This document shows positions 40,373-49,634 of a DNA stretch of 64,000 nucleotides, piece by piece. A model generated the notes under the pieces. It was not told where the DNA came from and made no database searches. It saw only the letters and a list, made by a program, of their open reading frames with translations. Numbering within the stretch: position 1 is the stretch's first letter; every line of letters begins with the position of its first letter. The DNA comes from Pseudomonas shirazensis (GTDB lineage: Bacteria > Pseudomonadota > Gammaproteobacteria > Pseudomonadales > Pseudomonadaceae), in assembly GCF_014268785.2 (NCBI RefSeq), contig NZ_JABWRD020000001.1, positions 186,001 through 250,000 of the forward strand. Reading direction: 5' to 3'. Both the position numbers and the translations under genes were made by a program.

Positions 40373-41107
40373 TCAGGCGTCGATTGCGCCGCCGGCCAGT
40401 GCGCACAGCTGGATCGGGTCGAGGATATGCACTTCCTTGCCCTCGGCCGTGATCAGGCCGTTTTGCTGGAAGCGCGTGAACACCCGCGACACGGTTTCCA
40501 CAGCCAGGCCCAGGTAGTTGCCGATCTCGTTGCGCGACATGCTCAGACGGAACTGGTTGGCCGAATAACCGCGTGCGCGGAAGCGCGCCGACAGGTTGAC
40601 CAGGAAGGTGGCGATGCGCTCGTCAGCGGTTTTTTTCGACAGCAGCAGCATCATTTGCTGGTCGTCGCGAATCTCCCGACTCATCACCCGCATCAGCTGA
40701 CGGCGCAACTGCGGCAGTTGCACCGACAGTTCGTCGAGGCGCTCGAAGGGGATCTCGCATACCGAGGTGGTTTCCTGGGCCTGGGCCGATACCGGGTAGG
40801 CCTCGGTGTCCATGCCCGACAGGCCGACCAGCTCGCTGGGCAGGTGGAAGCCGGTGATCTGCTCCTCGCCGCTGTCGCTCAGGCTGAAGGTCTTCAGTGC
40901 ACCGGAGCGAACTGCATAGACCGAGCCAAAATCGTCGCCCTGGCGGAACAGGAATTCTCCCTTTTTCAGCGGGCGGCCGCGTTTGACGATTTCATCCAGC
41001 GCATCCATGTCCTCAAGGTTAAGGGACAATGGCAGGCACAACGGGGCCAGGCTGCAATCCTTGCAGTGGGCCTGGTTGTGTGTGCGCAGTTTTACTGGCT
41101 CGGACAT
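40373..41107 (-). CDS. anr: Anaerobic regulator Anr (FNR family)
   Basis: Oxygen-sensing activator of 244 residues. The 4Fe-4S ligands are visible as Cys 15, 18 and 24 ([11 protein letters not shown]) and Cys 117 (TTSVCEIPF). The cAMP-receptor-type beta roll precedes a C-terminal helix-turn-helix ([23 protein letters not shown]) with the E-SR pattern that reads TTGAT half-sites. I chose the ATG at 41107 to match the known family length; an ATG ten codons upstream is possible. Likely targets in this window are hemN and ccoN2, both with TTGAY-N4-ATCAA sites. P. putida has several FNR paralogues; this position corresponds to the principal one. Confidence 0.95.
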   Translation of the reverse strand: MSEPVKLRTHNQAHCKDCSLAPLCLPLSLNLEDMDALDEIVKRGRPLKKGEFLFRQGDDFGSVYAVRSGALKTFSLSDSGEEQITGFHLPSELVGLSGMDTEAYPVSAQAQETTSVCEIPFERLDELSVQLPQLRRQLMRVMSREIRDDQQMMLLLSKKTADERIATFLVNLSARFRARGYSANQFRLSMSRNEIGNYLGLAVETVSRVFTRFQQNGLITAEGKEVHILDPIQLCALAGGAIDA

Positions 41108-41171
41108 TTCAATCGATCCTTGTGGGAAATCACACATAAGCCGTAAGGATAACCGACGGCATGGCTTGAGG

Positions 41172-41201
41172 GCCAGCCTGCACTTTTTTGTGCAGGCTGG
41201 C
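41172..41201. terminator. Hairpin between hemN and anr
   Basis: GCCAGCCTGCAC and GTGCAGGCTGGC form a perfect 12-base stem with a six-base T loop on the plus strand. It lies after the hemN stop codon on the minus strand but is not followed by a T-run, so it may stabilise or partly end the hemN transcript. Confidence 0.5.
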
Positions 41202-41286
41202 GGGGCTGCAGCGTGGTGTCGCGCAGCCCGTCCTCAGCCAATGATGTGCCTGCCCCACAGGGAAGTCCATGCGCTGCTTGGTCGCG

Positions 41287-42669
41287 TCAGATCACCCGCG
41301 AGAAACGCTGGCGATTGTGTTGCGCCAGGTAGGCATCGAACACCATGCATACCGAGCGGACCAACAGGCGCCCGGCCGGCAGGACCTTGATGCCCTTGCT
41401 GTCGAGACGGATCAGACCGTCGCTGTGCATCGCCTGCAGTTGCGGCCATAGCTCATTGAAGTAACCACGAAAATCGATCGTGAAGGTGCGTTCTATCTGT
41501 TCGAAGTCCAGTTCGAAATGGCAGATCAATTGCTGGATCACCGCCCGGCGCAGGCGATCATCCTGGTTGCATAGCAGCCCGCGCTGGGTTGCCAGTTGTG
41601 CGTTGGAGAGGAGCTCCTTGTAGGTGTTCAGGTCGCTGCTGTTCTGGCAGTACAGATCGCCGATCTGGCTGATGGCCGACACCCCGAGGCCGATCAGGTC
41701 GCAATGACCGTGGGTGGTGTAGCCCTGGAAGTTGCGCTGCAGGGTGCCTTCTTCCTGGGCGATGGCCAGCTCGTCGTCGGGCAGGGCAAAGTGGTCCATG
41801 CCGATGTAGCGGTAACCCGCTGCGGTCAGTTGCTCGATGGTGGCGTGGAGCATTTCCAGCTTGGCTGCCGGGGCCGGCAGGTCGTTGCTGTCGATGCGCC
41901 GCTGGGGCATGAAGCGCTCTGGCAGGTGCGCGTAGTTGAACACCGAAAGGCGGTCAGGCTGCAGCCGGATCACTTCGTCGACGGTGCGGGCGAAGCCCTC
42001 CGGGGTCTGCTTGGGCAGGCCGTAGATCAAATCCAGGTTGACCGAGCGGAACTGCAAGGTACGCGCCGCCTCGATCAGGGCGCGGGTCTGCTCCAGGCTC
42101 TGCAGGCGGTTGACCGCACGCTGCACCACTGGGTCGAGGTCTTGCACACCGAGGCTGACCCGGTTGAAGCCCAGTTCGCGCAGCAGGCCCATGGTCGACC
42201 AGTCGGCTTCACGCGGGTCAAGCTCGATGCCGTAGTCGCCGGAGTCGTCGTCGAGCAGGTTGAAGTGCTCGCGCAGGCTCGCCATCAGCTGACGCAATTC
42301 GACATGGCTGAGGAAGGTCGGCGTGCCGCCACCAAAGTGCAGCTGTTCCACACGTTGGTTAGGTTCCAGATGACAGGCGATCAGCTGAATTTCCTGTTGC
42401 AGGCGCTGCAGGTAGGGCAGGGCGCGGGCGCGGTCCTTGGTGATGACCTTGTTGCATGCGCAGTAGTAGCAGATGTTGGCGCAGAACGGCACGTGCACAT
42501 ACAGCGACAGCGGCCGTACCGCGCGGCGGCTCTCGCGCAGGGCATGTAGCAGGTCGAACGAACCCACTTCGCTGTGCAGTTGCAGAGCGGTTGGGTAGGA
42601 GGTGTAGCGAGGGCCGGCCAGGTCGTAACGGCGGATAAGGTCGGCGTCCCAACGAAGTTCGTCGAGCAT
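41287..42669 (-). CDS. hemN: Oxygen-independent coproporphyrinogen III dehydrogenase
   Basis: Radical-SAM enzyme of heme synthesis for low-oxygen growth, converting coproporphyrinogen III to protoporphyrinogen IX. It has 460 residues. The N-terminal DLAGPRYTSYPTALQ is followed by the radical-SAM CxxxCxxC at Cys 63, 67 and 70 (plus Cys 72) in VPFCANICYYCAC, and the SAM-binding HFGGGTPTFL. The length fits true HemN rather than the shorter HemW. A perfect ANR/FNR box lies 65 bases before the start, next to the anr gene itself. Confidence 0.96.
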   Translation of the reverse strand: MLDELRWDADLIRRYDLAGPRYTSYPTALQLHSEVGSFDLLHALRESRRAVRPLSLYVHVPFCANICYYCACNKVITKDRARALPYLQRLQQEIQLIACHLEPNQRVEQLHFGGGTPTFLSHVELRQLMASLREHFNLLDDDSGDYGIELDPREADWSTMGLLRELGFNRVSLGVQDLDPVVQRAVNRLQSLEQTRALIEAARTLQFRSVNLDLIYGLPKQTPEGFARTVDEVIRLQPDRLSVFNYAHLPERFMPQRRIDSNDLPAPAAKLEMLHATIEQLTAAGYRYIGMDHFALPDDELAIAQEEGTLQRNFQGYTTHGHCDLIGLGVSAISQIGDLYCQNSSDLNTYKELLSNAQLATQRGLLCNQDDRLRRAVIQQLICHFELDFEQIERTFTIDFRGYFNELWPQLQAMHSDGLIRLDSKGIKVLPAGRLLVRSVCMVFDAYLAQHNRQRFSRVI

Positions 42670-42733
42670 GTGGAATAGTCCCCGGATAGGAGCAGCAGTG
42701 TCCGAAGTCTATGGGCGTCTGTAGGAATCTGTT

Positions 42734-42747
42734 TTGATTTGTATCAA
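42734..42747. promoter_or_regulatory. ANR/FNR box upstream of hemN
   Basis: TTGATTTGTATCAA fits the FNR consensus TTGAT-N4-ATCAA at all ten specified positions. Confidence 0.9.
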
Positions 42748-42766
42748 CGCGCCTCGCGAGGCGCGC

Positions 42767-43468
42767 TCAGTGGCCCATCAGCCAGTGCTGGTGCGGGCCG
42801 GGCAGGGTCCACAGGCCAAACACGATCACCAGCAGGCCACCGGCCACGCGCACACTGCGTTTGCGCAGCAGCCGATTGACCCGCTCGGCGGCCAGCCCGG
42901 TGGCGAGCAATACCGGCCAGGTGCCGAGGCCGAATGCCAGCATCAGCGCCGCGCTGTAGCCGGCATTGCCCTGGCTCGCCGCCCACAACAGGGTGCTGTA
43001 GACCAGCCCGCACGGCAGCCAGCCCCACAGTGCACCGAGCAGCAGCGCCCGCGGCAAACTCGACACCGGCAACAAGCGTGTTGCCAGCGGTTGAATATGC
43101 CGCCACAGGCCACGGCCCAGTGCTTCGATGCGGGTCAGCCCGCTCCACCAACCGGCCAGGTACAGGCCCATGGCGATCAACAGCAACGCCGCGATCGCCC
43201 GCAACACCTGCGCTGCCGGGCTGCTGGCCACGGCCCAGCCGGCCATGCCCAGCAGCAGGCCGGCGCTGGCATAGCTGAGTACGCGGCCGAGGTTGTAGGC
43301 CAGCAACAAGCGCAGCCGGCGGCCGCGTTGTTCTGCCGGAATGGCCAGAGTCAGCGCGCCCATCAGGCCGCCGCACATGCCCAGGCAGTGGCCGCCGCCA
43401 AGCAGGCCGAGCACCAGGGCCGAGCCTAGCAGGGGCAGCAGTTCAAACACGGGGCGGGGTGTCCTCAT
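42767..43468 (-). CDS. TauE/SafE-like membrane protein of the cco cluster
   Basis: Integral membrane protein of 233 residues with about six hydrophobic segments, of the sulfite-exporter TauE/SafE-like (DsbD transmembrane-type) group. The first helix region contains GLLGGGHCLGMCGGLMGAL, with a His and two Cys that suggest copper or thiol chemistry. Such a gene often follows ccoGHIS in proteobacteria, and copper or cofactor supply to cbb3 oxidase is the likely role (inference). The ATG at 43468 overlaps the ccoS end by 26 bases; a longer upstream frame is a ccoS shadow. Confidence 0.82.
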   Translation of the reverse strand: MRTPRPVFELLPLLGSALVLGLLGGGHCLGMCGGLMGALTLAIPAEQRGRRLRLLLAYNLGRVLSYASAGLLLGMAGWAVASSPAAQVLRAIAALLLIAMGLYLAGWWSGLTRIEALGRGLWRHIQPLATRLLPVSSLPRALLLGALWGWLPCGLVYSTLLWAASQGNAGYSAALMLAFGLGTWPVLLATGLAAERVNRLLRKRSVRVAGGLLVIVFGLWTLPGPHQHWLMGH

Positions 43469-43652
43469 CTGCGGGCTTGGTGTCGTGCTTGACCGCCGCT
43501 TGATGGCCTGGGTCCTGGTCATCGAAGAGGATGCTGTGCGCCGGGCTGTCGAGGTCGTCGTACTGGCCGCTGTCGACGGCCCAGAAGAAGATGTAGATGG
43601 CCACGCCAACGATCAGCAGGGCTGCGGGAATCATGATGTACAGCGCAGGCAT
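43443..43652 (-). CDS. ccoS: cbb3 oxidase maturation protein CcoS
   Basis: A 69-residue protein required for insertion of heme and copper cofactors into cbb3 oxidase. It has one N-terminal membrane segment (ALYIMIPAALLIVGVAIYIFFW) followed by the family motif AVDSGQYDDLDSPAHSILFDD. The ATG at 43652 lies 11 bases after ccoI; the longer frame upstream is out of phase with ccoI and not coding. Confidence 0.94.
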   Translation of the reverse strand: MPALYIMIPAALLIVGVAIYIFFWAVDSGQYDDLDSPAHSILFDDQDPGHQAAVKHDTKPADEDTPPRV

Positions 43653-43663
43653 GGCGGTCTCGC

Positions 43664-46129
43664 TCAGTGAAGGATGGTCGCGCCGGCAACCGCCTCGACG
43701 CGGGCCGTGCTGGCGGGCGCGAGGTCGGGCAGGCGGGTCAGGCGCAGGGCATTGAGCACCACCACCAGCGAGCTGACCGACATGCCGATGGCGGCCCACA
43801 CGGGGGTGATCCAGCCCAGCGCCGCGAACGGCAACATCAGGCCATTGTACAAGGTTGCCCAGGCCAGGTTCTCGACGATTATCCGCCGCGTGCGGCGTGC
43901 CAGCAGCAGCGCCTGGGCCAGCGCTTGCAGGCGGTTGGACAACAGCACCGCATCGGCGCTGGTTTTTGCCAGGTCAGTGGCCGAGCCCATGGCAATGCTG
44001 ATGTCCGCTGCAGCCAGCACGGGCACGTCATTGACCCCATCACCGAGCATCAACACCTTGCACCCTGCGGCCTGCAAGGCGCGCAGGCGGGCCAGCTTGT
44101 CGTCGGGGCGCAGGCCGCCAACCGCCTGATCGATGCCCAGTTGTGCGGCCACCTCGGCGACCATTGGCGAGCTGTCGCCAGACAGCAGCAAGGTCTGCCA
44201 GCCGCGCGCCTTGCAGGCGTCGAGCAAAGCCTGGGCGTCATCGCGCAGGCGGTCGTCCAGGCCAAACCAGGCCAACGGCCCGTGGGTATCGCCGAGCAGC
44301 AGCCACTGGCCACGCGGCTCGGGCAGCGGCGGTGGCTCGCTGCCGCTCAGGGCACAGACGAAACTGGCCTGGCCGATGCGCATGTGCTGGGCGTCGAGTT
44401 GGCCTTCCAGGCCCAGCCCGGGCACGTTCTGCACTTCTTCGGCGGGCCGCGTGCTGCGGCCGAAGGCGCGCGCGATCGGGTGCTCCGAGCGGTTTTCCAG
44501 CGCGGCGGCGAGGGCCAGGCACTGGTCGCTGCCCAGCGTGCCCAAGGGGCGGATGCTGCGCAGGGTCAGGCGGCCTTCGGTGAGCGTGCCGGTCTTGTCG
44601 AAGATCACCGTGTCGATCTGGTTGAGGCCTTCCAGCACATGCCCGCGTGTTACCAGCAGGCCAAGCTTGTGCAGGGTGCCGGTGGCGGTGGTCAGCGCGG
44701 TCGGGGTGGCCAGCGACAGGGCGCAGGGGCAGGTGGCGACGAGCATCGCCAGCACGATCCAGAATGCCCGGCTCGGGTCTAGTTGCCACCAGAGCAGGCC
44801 GATGGCGACTGCGGCCAACAGCGTGAATAACAAGAACCACTGCGAGGCGCGGTCGGCGATCTGCGCCAGGCGCGGCTTTTCGGACTGGGCGCGTTCCAGC
44901 AGCCTGACGATGGCGGACAAGCGCGTGGCCTGGCCCAGCGCTTGGACCTCGACGGTCAGCGTGCTTTCGATGTTCAAGGTGCCGCCGGTGACGTGATCGC
45001 CCGGGCTGCGCGCCAGCGGCAGGTACTCGCCGGTGAGCAATGACTCGTCGATGCTCGAACGGCCCTCGACAATCCGTCCGTCCGCCGGGATCACCGCGCC
45101 GGGCAGCACCTGCACCCGGTCGCCGCAGTTGAGTTCGGCCAGCAGAATGCGCTCGCTGCGCCCCTCGCTGTCCAGGCGCAAGCACGAGGCCGGCAGCAGG
45201 TTGACCAGTTGCGCAGTGGCCGCCGCCGTGCGCTCGCGGGCGCGGCGTTCAAGGTAACGACCAGTCAGCAGAAACAGGGCAAACATGCCGACCGTGTCGA
45301 AGTACAGCTCGCCGCTGCCGGTGATCGCCGTCCAGATTCCGGCGCAGTAGGCCAGGGCGATGGCCAGCGACACCGACACATCCATGGTCAGGTGGCGGGT
45401 GCGCAGGTCGCGCGCGGCGCCTTTGAAAAACGGCGCACAGCTGTAGAACACGATCGGCGTGGTCAGAAACAGCGCAACCCAACGCAGAATGGTGTGCAAC
45501 TCGGGGCTGAGGTCGATGTTGAATTCAGGCCAGGTGGCCATGGTCGCCATCATCGCCTGGAACCACAACAGCCCAGCCACACCGAGGCGGCGCAGGGCGC
45601 TGCGGTTCTCCCGCGCAAGCTGCTCGGCGGCCTGGTCGGGCTGATAGGGGTGGGCGGCGTAGCCGATCTGGCGCAGCTCGGCCATCAACTTCGACAGCGG
45701 CAGTTGCAGGTCGTCCCAGCTCAGCAGCAGGCGGTGGTTGGACAGGTTCAGGCGGGCGTCGGCCACGCCTGGCACATTGCGCAGGTGTTTCTCGATCAGC
45801 CAGCCGCAAGCGGCGCAACTGATGCCTTCGATCATCAGCACCGCTTCGGCCTGGCCATGGTCATGGCGGACGAAGCCTTGCTGAACATCGTTGCGGTCGT
45901 ACAGCGCCAGTTCGTCCTGCAACTGCTGGGGCAGGGCCTCTGGATTGGCGCTGGTTTCGCTGCGGTGCTGGTAGTAGTGCTCAAGGCCGCCAGCAACGAT
46001 GGATTCGGCAACGGCTTGGCAACCGGGGCAGCAGAATGCGCGCAGCTCGCCCAACACCTTGGCGTTGAAGCGGCTGCCGGCAGGGACCGGCAGGGCGCAG
46101 TGGTAGCACGGGTTGGGCTGAGTCATCAC
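43664..46129 (-). CDS. ccoI: Copper-translocating P-type ATPase CcoI
   Basis: Inner-membrane copper pump of the FixI/CcoI (CopA2) type that exports copper for cbb3 oxidase assembly; 821 residues. An N-terminal Cys-rich module (CYHCALPVPAG, then AFCCPGCQAVAES) precedes a heavy-metal-associated domain with GISCAACGWL. Core P-type motifs are TGEYLPL, the intramembrane CPC in VATCPCALSLATP, the phosphorylated aspartate in FDKTGTLTEG and GDGVNDVPVLAAAD. The first two codons are both ATG and either could start. It is separated from ccoH by a REP pair. Confidence 0.95.
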   Translation of the reverse strand: MMTQPNPCYHCALPVPAGSRFNAKVLGELRAFCCPGCQAVAESIVAGGLEHYYQHRSETSANPEALPQQLQDELALYDRNDVQQGFVRHDHGQAEAVLMIEGISCAACGWLIEKHLRNVPGVADARLNLSNHRLLLSWDDLQLPLSKLMAELRQIGYAAHPYQPDQAAEQLARENRSALRRLGVAGLLWFQAMMATMATWPEFNIDLSPELHTILRWVALFLTTPIVFYSCAPFFKGAARDLRTRHLTMDVSVSLAIALAYCAGIWTAITGSGELYFDTVGMFALFLLTGRYLERRARERTAAATAQLVNLLPASCLRLDSEGRSERILLAELNCGDRVQVLPGAVIPADGRIVEGRSSIDESLLTGEYLPLARSPGDHVTGGTLNIESTLTVEVQALGQATRLSAIVRLLERAQSEKPRLAQIADRASQWFLLFTLLAAVAIGLLWWQLDPSRAFWIVLAMLVATCPCALSLATPTALTTATGTLHKLGLLVTRGHVLEGLNQIDTVIFDKTGTLTEGRLTLRSIRPLGTLGSDQCLALAAALENRSEHPIARAFGRSTRPAEEVQNVPGLGLEGQLDAQHMRIGQASFVCALSGSEPPPLPEPRGQWLLLGDTHGPLAWFGLDDRLRDDAQALLDACKARGWQTLLLSGDSSPMVAEVAAQLGIDQAVGGLRPDDKLARLRALQAAGCKVLMLGDGVNDVPVLAAADISIAMGSATDLAKTSADAVLLSNRLQALAQALLLARRTRRIIVENLAWATLYNGLMLPFAALGWITPVWAAIGMSVSSLVVVLNALRLTRLPDLAPASTARVEAVAGATILH

Positions 46130-46169
46130 ATCATGGCCTTACTAAAACCGCAAAGTTGCACGCATCCCC

Positions 46170-46284
46170 GTAGGAGCGGCCTTGTGTCGCGAAAGGGTCG
46201 CGAAGCGGCCCCAGGATTCATGCCGCGGCCACAATTGCCGGGCCAGCTTCGCTGGCCTTTCGCGACACAAGGCCGCTCCTACAG
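46170..46284. repeat. Inverted REP pair inside the ccoH-ccoI interval
   Basis: Two inverted copies of the TAGGAGCGGCCTTGTGTCGCGAAAGG element, each with a mini-hairpin end (GGGTCGCGAAGCGGCCC-like and GGCCAGCTTCGCTGGCC). It fills nearly all of the ccoH-ccoI gap within an operon and reaches the last codons of ccoH. Confidence 0.85.
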
Positions 46285-46803
46285 GTGCTCGGCGCCCTGG
46301 ATGGCTTCATCGCCGAGCTGGAGGGTTACGCCGTGCTCGACTTTCTCTTCCTCGAACAAGCGCCAGATGTGGCCATCTTGGCTGCCCAGCAGCTCGACAA
46401 AGCGCCGGCCCTCGACCTTGTCGTCCAGTTGGCCAACATAGCGGCCTGCTTCGCTGCGCGCCAACTGGACCTTGCGGTCCTTGTCCGGCTGGGTCGGCGA
46501 GATCAGGTTGAGTTCCAACGTCTGCGGGTCGCTGTTGCCGCTCAGACGCAGCTCGACCTCGCCGGTCAGCTCATCGAGGAACACGCTGGCCTTGAGGTTG
46601 AGAGTCTGCGCCAGCAGTTCGCGGTCGAGCGAGCGGTTGATGCCTTTGCCGGCCTCGTAGTAGTTGTCGTTGACCAGATTGTCCGGGTTGCGCACGGCAA
46701 TGCTGACCATGGTCAGGCTCAGGCACACCGAGGTGGTGAGGATGCCGATGAGGATCCAGGGCCAGAGGTGCTTGTACCAGGGGCTGGCGGCAGTAGCAGG
46801 CAT
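46279..46803 (-). CDS. ccoH: cbb3 oxidase assembly protein CcoH (FixH)
   Basis: A membrane-anchored assembly factor of 174 residues. There is one N-terminal membrane helix (LWPWILIGILTTSVCLSLTMV) and a periplasmic domain beginning with the conserved NPDNLVNDNYYEAGKGIN, typical of FixH. CcoH binds the oxidase during assembly. It follows ccoG by 12 bases; the REP pair abuts its 3' end. Confidence 0.93.
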   Translation of the reverse strand: MPATAASPWYKHLWPWILIGILTTSVCLSLTMVSIAVRNPDNLVNDNYYEAGKGINRSLDRELLAQTLNLKASVFLDELTGEVELRLSGNSDPQTLELNLISPTQPDKDRKVQLARSEAGRYVGQLDDKVEGRRFVELLGSQDGHIWRLFEEEKVEHGVTLQLGDEAIQGAEHL

Positions 46804-46815
46804 GGAGCGGGTTCC

Positions 46816-48231
46816 TTAGCGAATTTGCGGGCCGATGAAACGGCTCTTGGCTTCAACCTGGGTGCCATTGTCGTCGGCGTCCTTGAGGGTGAAGATGACT
46901 TCGTTGGTGGTCGACGGCAACTGCTCGGGGGCCACCGACAGCTGCACCGGCAGGCTGACGATATCACCGGCCTCGACGCGGATCTCGCGCCGGCCTTGCA
47001 GTTGCAGGTCTGGCAGGCCGCTGGCCTCGAGCACGTAGACGTGATCGCGCTGGTCCTTGTTCATGACTTTGAGGCTGTACACGTTCTCGATCTGCCCCTG
47101 GGCGTTTTCGCGGTACAGCACGCGGTCCTTGCTGACATCGAACCCCACCAGCGAGCGGGTGGCAAAGGCCGTGGCCAGGGCGCCGATCATCACCAGCAGG
47201 ACTACTGCATAACCGATCAGGCGCGGCCGCGCCATGTGCGTCTTCTGCCCGGACAGGTTGTGTTCGGTGGTGTAGCTGACCAGGCCGCGTGGGTAGTTCA
47301 TCTTGTCCATGATGGTGTCGCAGGCGTCGATGCAGGCAGCGCAGCCGATGCACTCGACCTGCAGGCCGTCACGGATGTCGATGCCGGTCGGACACACCTG
47401 CACGCACATGGTGCAGTCGATGCAGTCGCCCAGGCCTTGCGCCTTGTAGTCGGCGTCTTTCTTGCGCGGGCCGCGTAGTTCGCCGCGGCGCGGGTCATAC
47501 GAGACGATCAGGGTGTCCTTGTCGAACATCACGCTCTGGAAGCGCGCATACGGGCACATGTAGATGCACACCTGTTCACGCAACCAACCGGCATTGCCGT
47601 AGGTGGCCAGGGTGAAGAAGCCGACCCAGAAGTAGGCCCAGCCATCGGCTTCGCCGGTGAAGAATTCCACGAGCAGTTCGCGGATCGGCGAGAAGTAACC
47701 GACAAAAGTCACCCCGGTGACGAAACCAATCAGCAGCCACAGGCTGTGCTTGGCGGTCTTGCGAGCGAGCTTGTTGGCGCTCATTGGCGCCTTGTCGAGC
47801 TTCATGCGCTGGTTGCGGTCACCCTCGGTGATTTTCTCGCACCACATGAACACCCAGGTCCACACGCTCTGCGGGCACGTGTAGCCGCACCAGATGCGCC
47901 CGGCGAATACGGTGATGAAAAACAGGCCAAAAGCGGCGACGATCAGGATGCCCGACAGCAGAATGAAATCCTGCGGCCAGATGGTGGTGCCGAAGATGTA
48001 GAACTTGCGCTCAGGCAGGTTCCACCAGACAGCCTGGTGGCCGCCCCAGTTCAGCCACACGGTGCCGAAGTAGAGCAGGAACAGCAGCGCGCCGCCGACC
48101 ATGCGCAGCCTGCGGAACACGCCGGTGAAGGCGCGGGTGTAGATCTTGGCACGGGAGGCATAGAGGTCGACGGAATCCTTTCCCTTGTTGGCAGGCGGGG
48201 TCACGTCATGTACCGGAATGTGCTTGCTCAT
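46816..48231 (-). CDS. ccoG: Ferredoxin-type copper reductase CcoG (FixG/RdxA)
   Basis: Inner-membrane iron-sulfur protein of 471 residues that reduces copper for cbb3 oxidase assembly. Four or five membrane segments include GRIWCGYTCPQSVWTWVF. Two 4Fe-4S clusters are carried by CIDCTMCVQVCPTGIDIR and CIGCAACIDACDTIM, and a C-terminal immunoglobulin-like domain follows. I prefer the second of two adjacent ATG codons (48231), because GGGA is then seven bases upstream; 48234 is also possible. Confidence 0.94.
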   Translation of the reverse strand: MSKHIPVHDVTPPANKGKDSVDLYASRAKIYTRAFTGVFRRLRMVGGALLFLLYFGTVWLNWGGHQAVWWNLPERKFYIFGTTIWPQDFILLSGILIVAAFGLFFITVFAGRIWCGYTCPQSVWTWVFMWCEKITEGDRNQRMKLDKAPMSANKLARKTAKHSLWLLIGFVTGVTFVGYFSPIRELLVEFFTGEADGWAYFWVGFFTLATYGNAGWLREQVCIYMCPYARFQSVMFDKDTLIVSYDPRRGELRGPRKKDADYKAQGLGDCIDCTMCVQVCPTGIDIRDGLQVECIGCAACIDACDTIMDKMNYPRGLVSYTTEHNLSGQKTHMARPRLIGYAVVLLVMIGALATAFATRSLVGFDVSKDRVLYRENAQGQIENVYSLKVMNKDQRDHVYVLEASGLPDLQLQGRREIRVEAGDIVSLPVQLSVAPEQLPSTTNEVIFTLKDADDNGTQVEAKSRFIGPQIR

Positions 48232-48411
48232 CATCAAGTCCCACGGCAGTGGAGAAGTGCCGCGGCCAGTGCATGCCAGTCGCGGTCGTGCGCCTGGTGC
48301 TGACGCTCTGCGGCCTATGATACGCCTGTGCTGGCGAGGTCGGACCGTACTGCGACGTTATGTCGCGTTGGGTTTGCTTGTGAAATGGTGTAGGTGCGAT
48401 TGTCAATTGAT

Positions 48412-48449
48412 CCAGGTCAGCCGAGGTGCAAACGCCTCGGCTGACCTGG
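48412..48449. terminator. Long perfect hairpin between ccoP1 and ccoG
   Basis: Arms of 15 bases, CCAGGTCAGCCGAGG and CCTCGGCTGACCTGG, around an eight-base loop, directly after the ccoP1 stop codon. No T-run follows on the minus strand. It could separate abundant oxidase transcript from the maturation genes ccoGHIS. Confidence 0.65.
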
Positions 48450-48454
48450 CTGGA

Positions 48455-49435
48455 TTACGGCTTGGCAGGCTCGGCGGCTTCCTGCTGCGACAGGCTGTAC
48501 ACATAGGCGGCCAGCAGGTGCACCTTGTCATTGCCTTGCAACTCGGCCTGGGCCGGCATCTGGCCCTGACGGCCGTAGCGGATGGTCTGCTGCAACTGGG
48601 CGAAGCTTGAGCCGTAGATGAACCCCTGCGGATGGGTCAGATCAGGTGCGCCCATGGCCGGCGTACCCTTGGCCTCGGACCCGTGGCAGGCGACACAGTT
48701 GGTGGCGAACAGTTTCTGGCCGTTGGCAGGGTCTGCCTTGATGCCCTCGGGCAGCTTGCGCCCGTCCAGGTTGGTCAGAACAAAGGCGGCCACATCAGCC
48801 ACACCTTGCTCGCCGAGCACCTCGGCCCAGGCCGGCATCACGCCGTGGCGGCCGTTCATGATCGAGGCCTTGATCGTCTCCGGCTCGCCACCCCAGCGCC
48901 AGTCGCTGTCGGTCAGGTTAGGGAAGCCATAGGCGCCCTTTGCGTCGGAACCGTGGCACACTGAACAGTTGGAGGCGAACAACCGGCCACCCATTTTCAG
49001 CGCCTGCGGGTCCTTGGCGACTTCTTCGATCGGCATCGCGGCAAACTTGGCAAAGATCGGCCCAAAGCGGGCATTGGCCTTGGCCATTTCCTTTTCCCAC
49101 TCGTGCACGCCGGTCCAGCCCGCCTCACCGTTGCTGAACTCGGTCTGCTTGTCGTTATCGAGGTAGCTGTAGCCTGGCAGGATGCCTTTCCAGTTGCCCA
49201 GGCCTGGGTACAGCACCAGGTAACCAAGGGCAAAGATGATGGTGCCGACAAACAGCCAGAACCACCATTTGGGCAGCGGGTTGTCGTATTCCTCGATGCC
49301 GTCGAAGGCGTGGCCGACGGTCTCGTCGGTGATGTCCTCGCGTTGGCCCTTGCGGGTCGACAGCAGCAGCCAGGTGAGGGCGAAGATCGTGCCCAACGTC
49401 AGCACGCTGACGTACAGGCTCCAGAAGGTAGTCAT
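48455..49435 (-). CDS. ccoP: cbb3 oxidase diheme cytochrome c subunit CcoP1
   Basis: Membrane-anchored subunit that delivers electrons to CcoO/CcoN. It has 326 residues: an N-terminal helix ([17 protein letters not shown]), a second helix after the [10 protein letters not shown] motif, and two c-type heme sites, CSVCH at residues 157-161 and CVACH at 247-251. Its start overlaps the ccoQ1 stop codon (ATGA). Compared with CcoP2 it has an extra stretch near residues 88-104 and a longer tail. Last gene of ccoNOQP-1. Confidence 0.95.
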   Translation of the reverse strand: MTTFWSLYVSVLTLGTIFALTWLLLSTRKGQREDITDETVGHAFDGIEEYDNPLPKWWFWLFVGTIIFALGYLVLYPGLGNWKGILPGYSYLDNDKQTEFSNGEAGWTGVHEWEKEMAKANARFGPIFAKFAAMPIEEVAKDPQALKMGGRLFASNCSVCHGSDAKGAYGFPNLTDSDWRWGGEPETIKASIMNGRHGVMPAWAEVLGEQGVADVAAFVLTNLDGRKLPEGIKADPANGQKLFATNCVACHGSEAKGTPAMGAPDLTHPQGFIYGSSFAQLQQTIRYGRQGQMPAQAELQGNDKVHLLAAYVYSLSQQEAAEPAKP

Positions 49436-49629
49436 TGTTGTTTGCTCCTAGACGCTTTTGCTTGCGCTTGCTCGACGTGCTGGCTGGCTTCGGGGTCATC
49501 GGCAAAAGGCAGTTGCGTGGCCTCGTCGAAGTCGCGCTTGCGCCGTGGGCTGAACACCCACAGGGCGAGGCCGACGAACGCCACCAGTACCACCACGGTG
49601 CCCAGGCCACGGATCATTCCGATATCCAT
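49432..49629 (-). CDS. ccoQ: cbb3 oxidase small subunit CcoQ1
   Basis: A 65-residue single-helix protein ([22 protein letters not shown]) followed by the typical [17 protein letters not shown] tail. It stabilises the oxidase complex. The ATG at 49629 lies five bases after ccoO1. A longer upstream frame is antisense-like filler and is rejected. Confidence 0.93.
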   Translation of the reverse strand: MDIGMIRGLGTVVVLVAFVGLALWVFSPRRKRDFDEATQLPFADDPEASQHVEQAQAKASRSKQQ

Positions 49630-49634
49630 CAGCG

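Noticed and set aside
48409..48422. TTGATCCAGGTCAG as an ANR box for ccoG
   Set aside because: Only eight of ten consensus positions match and it overlaps the hairpin after ccoP1.
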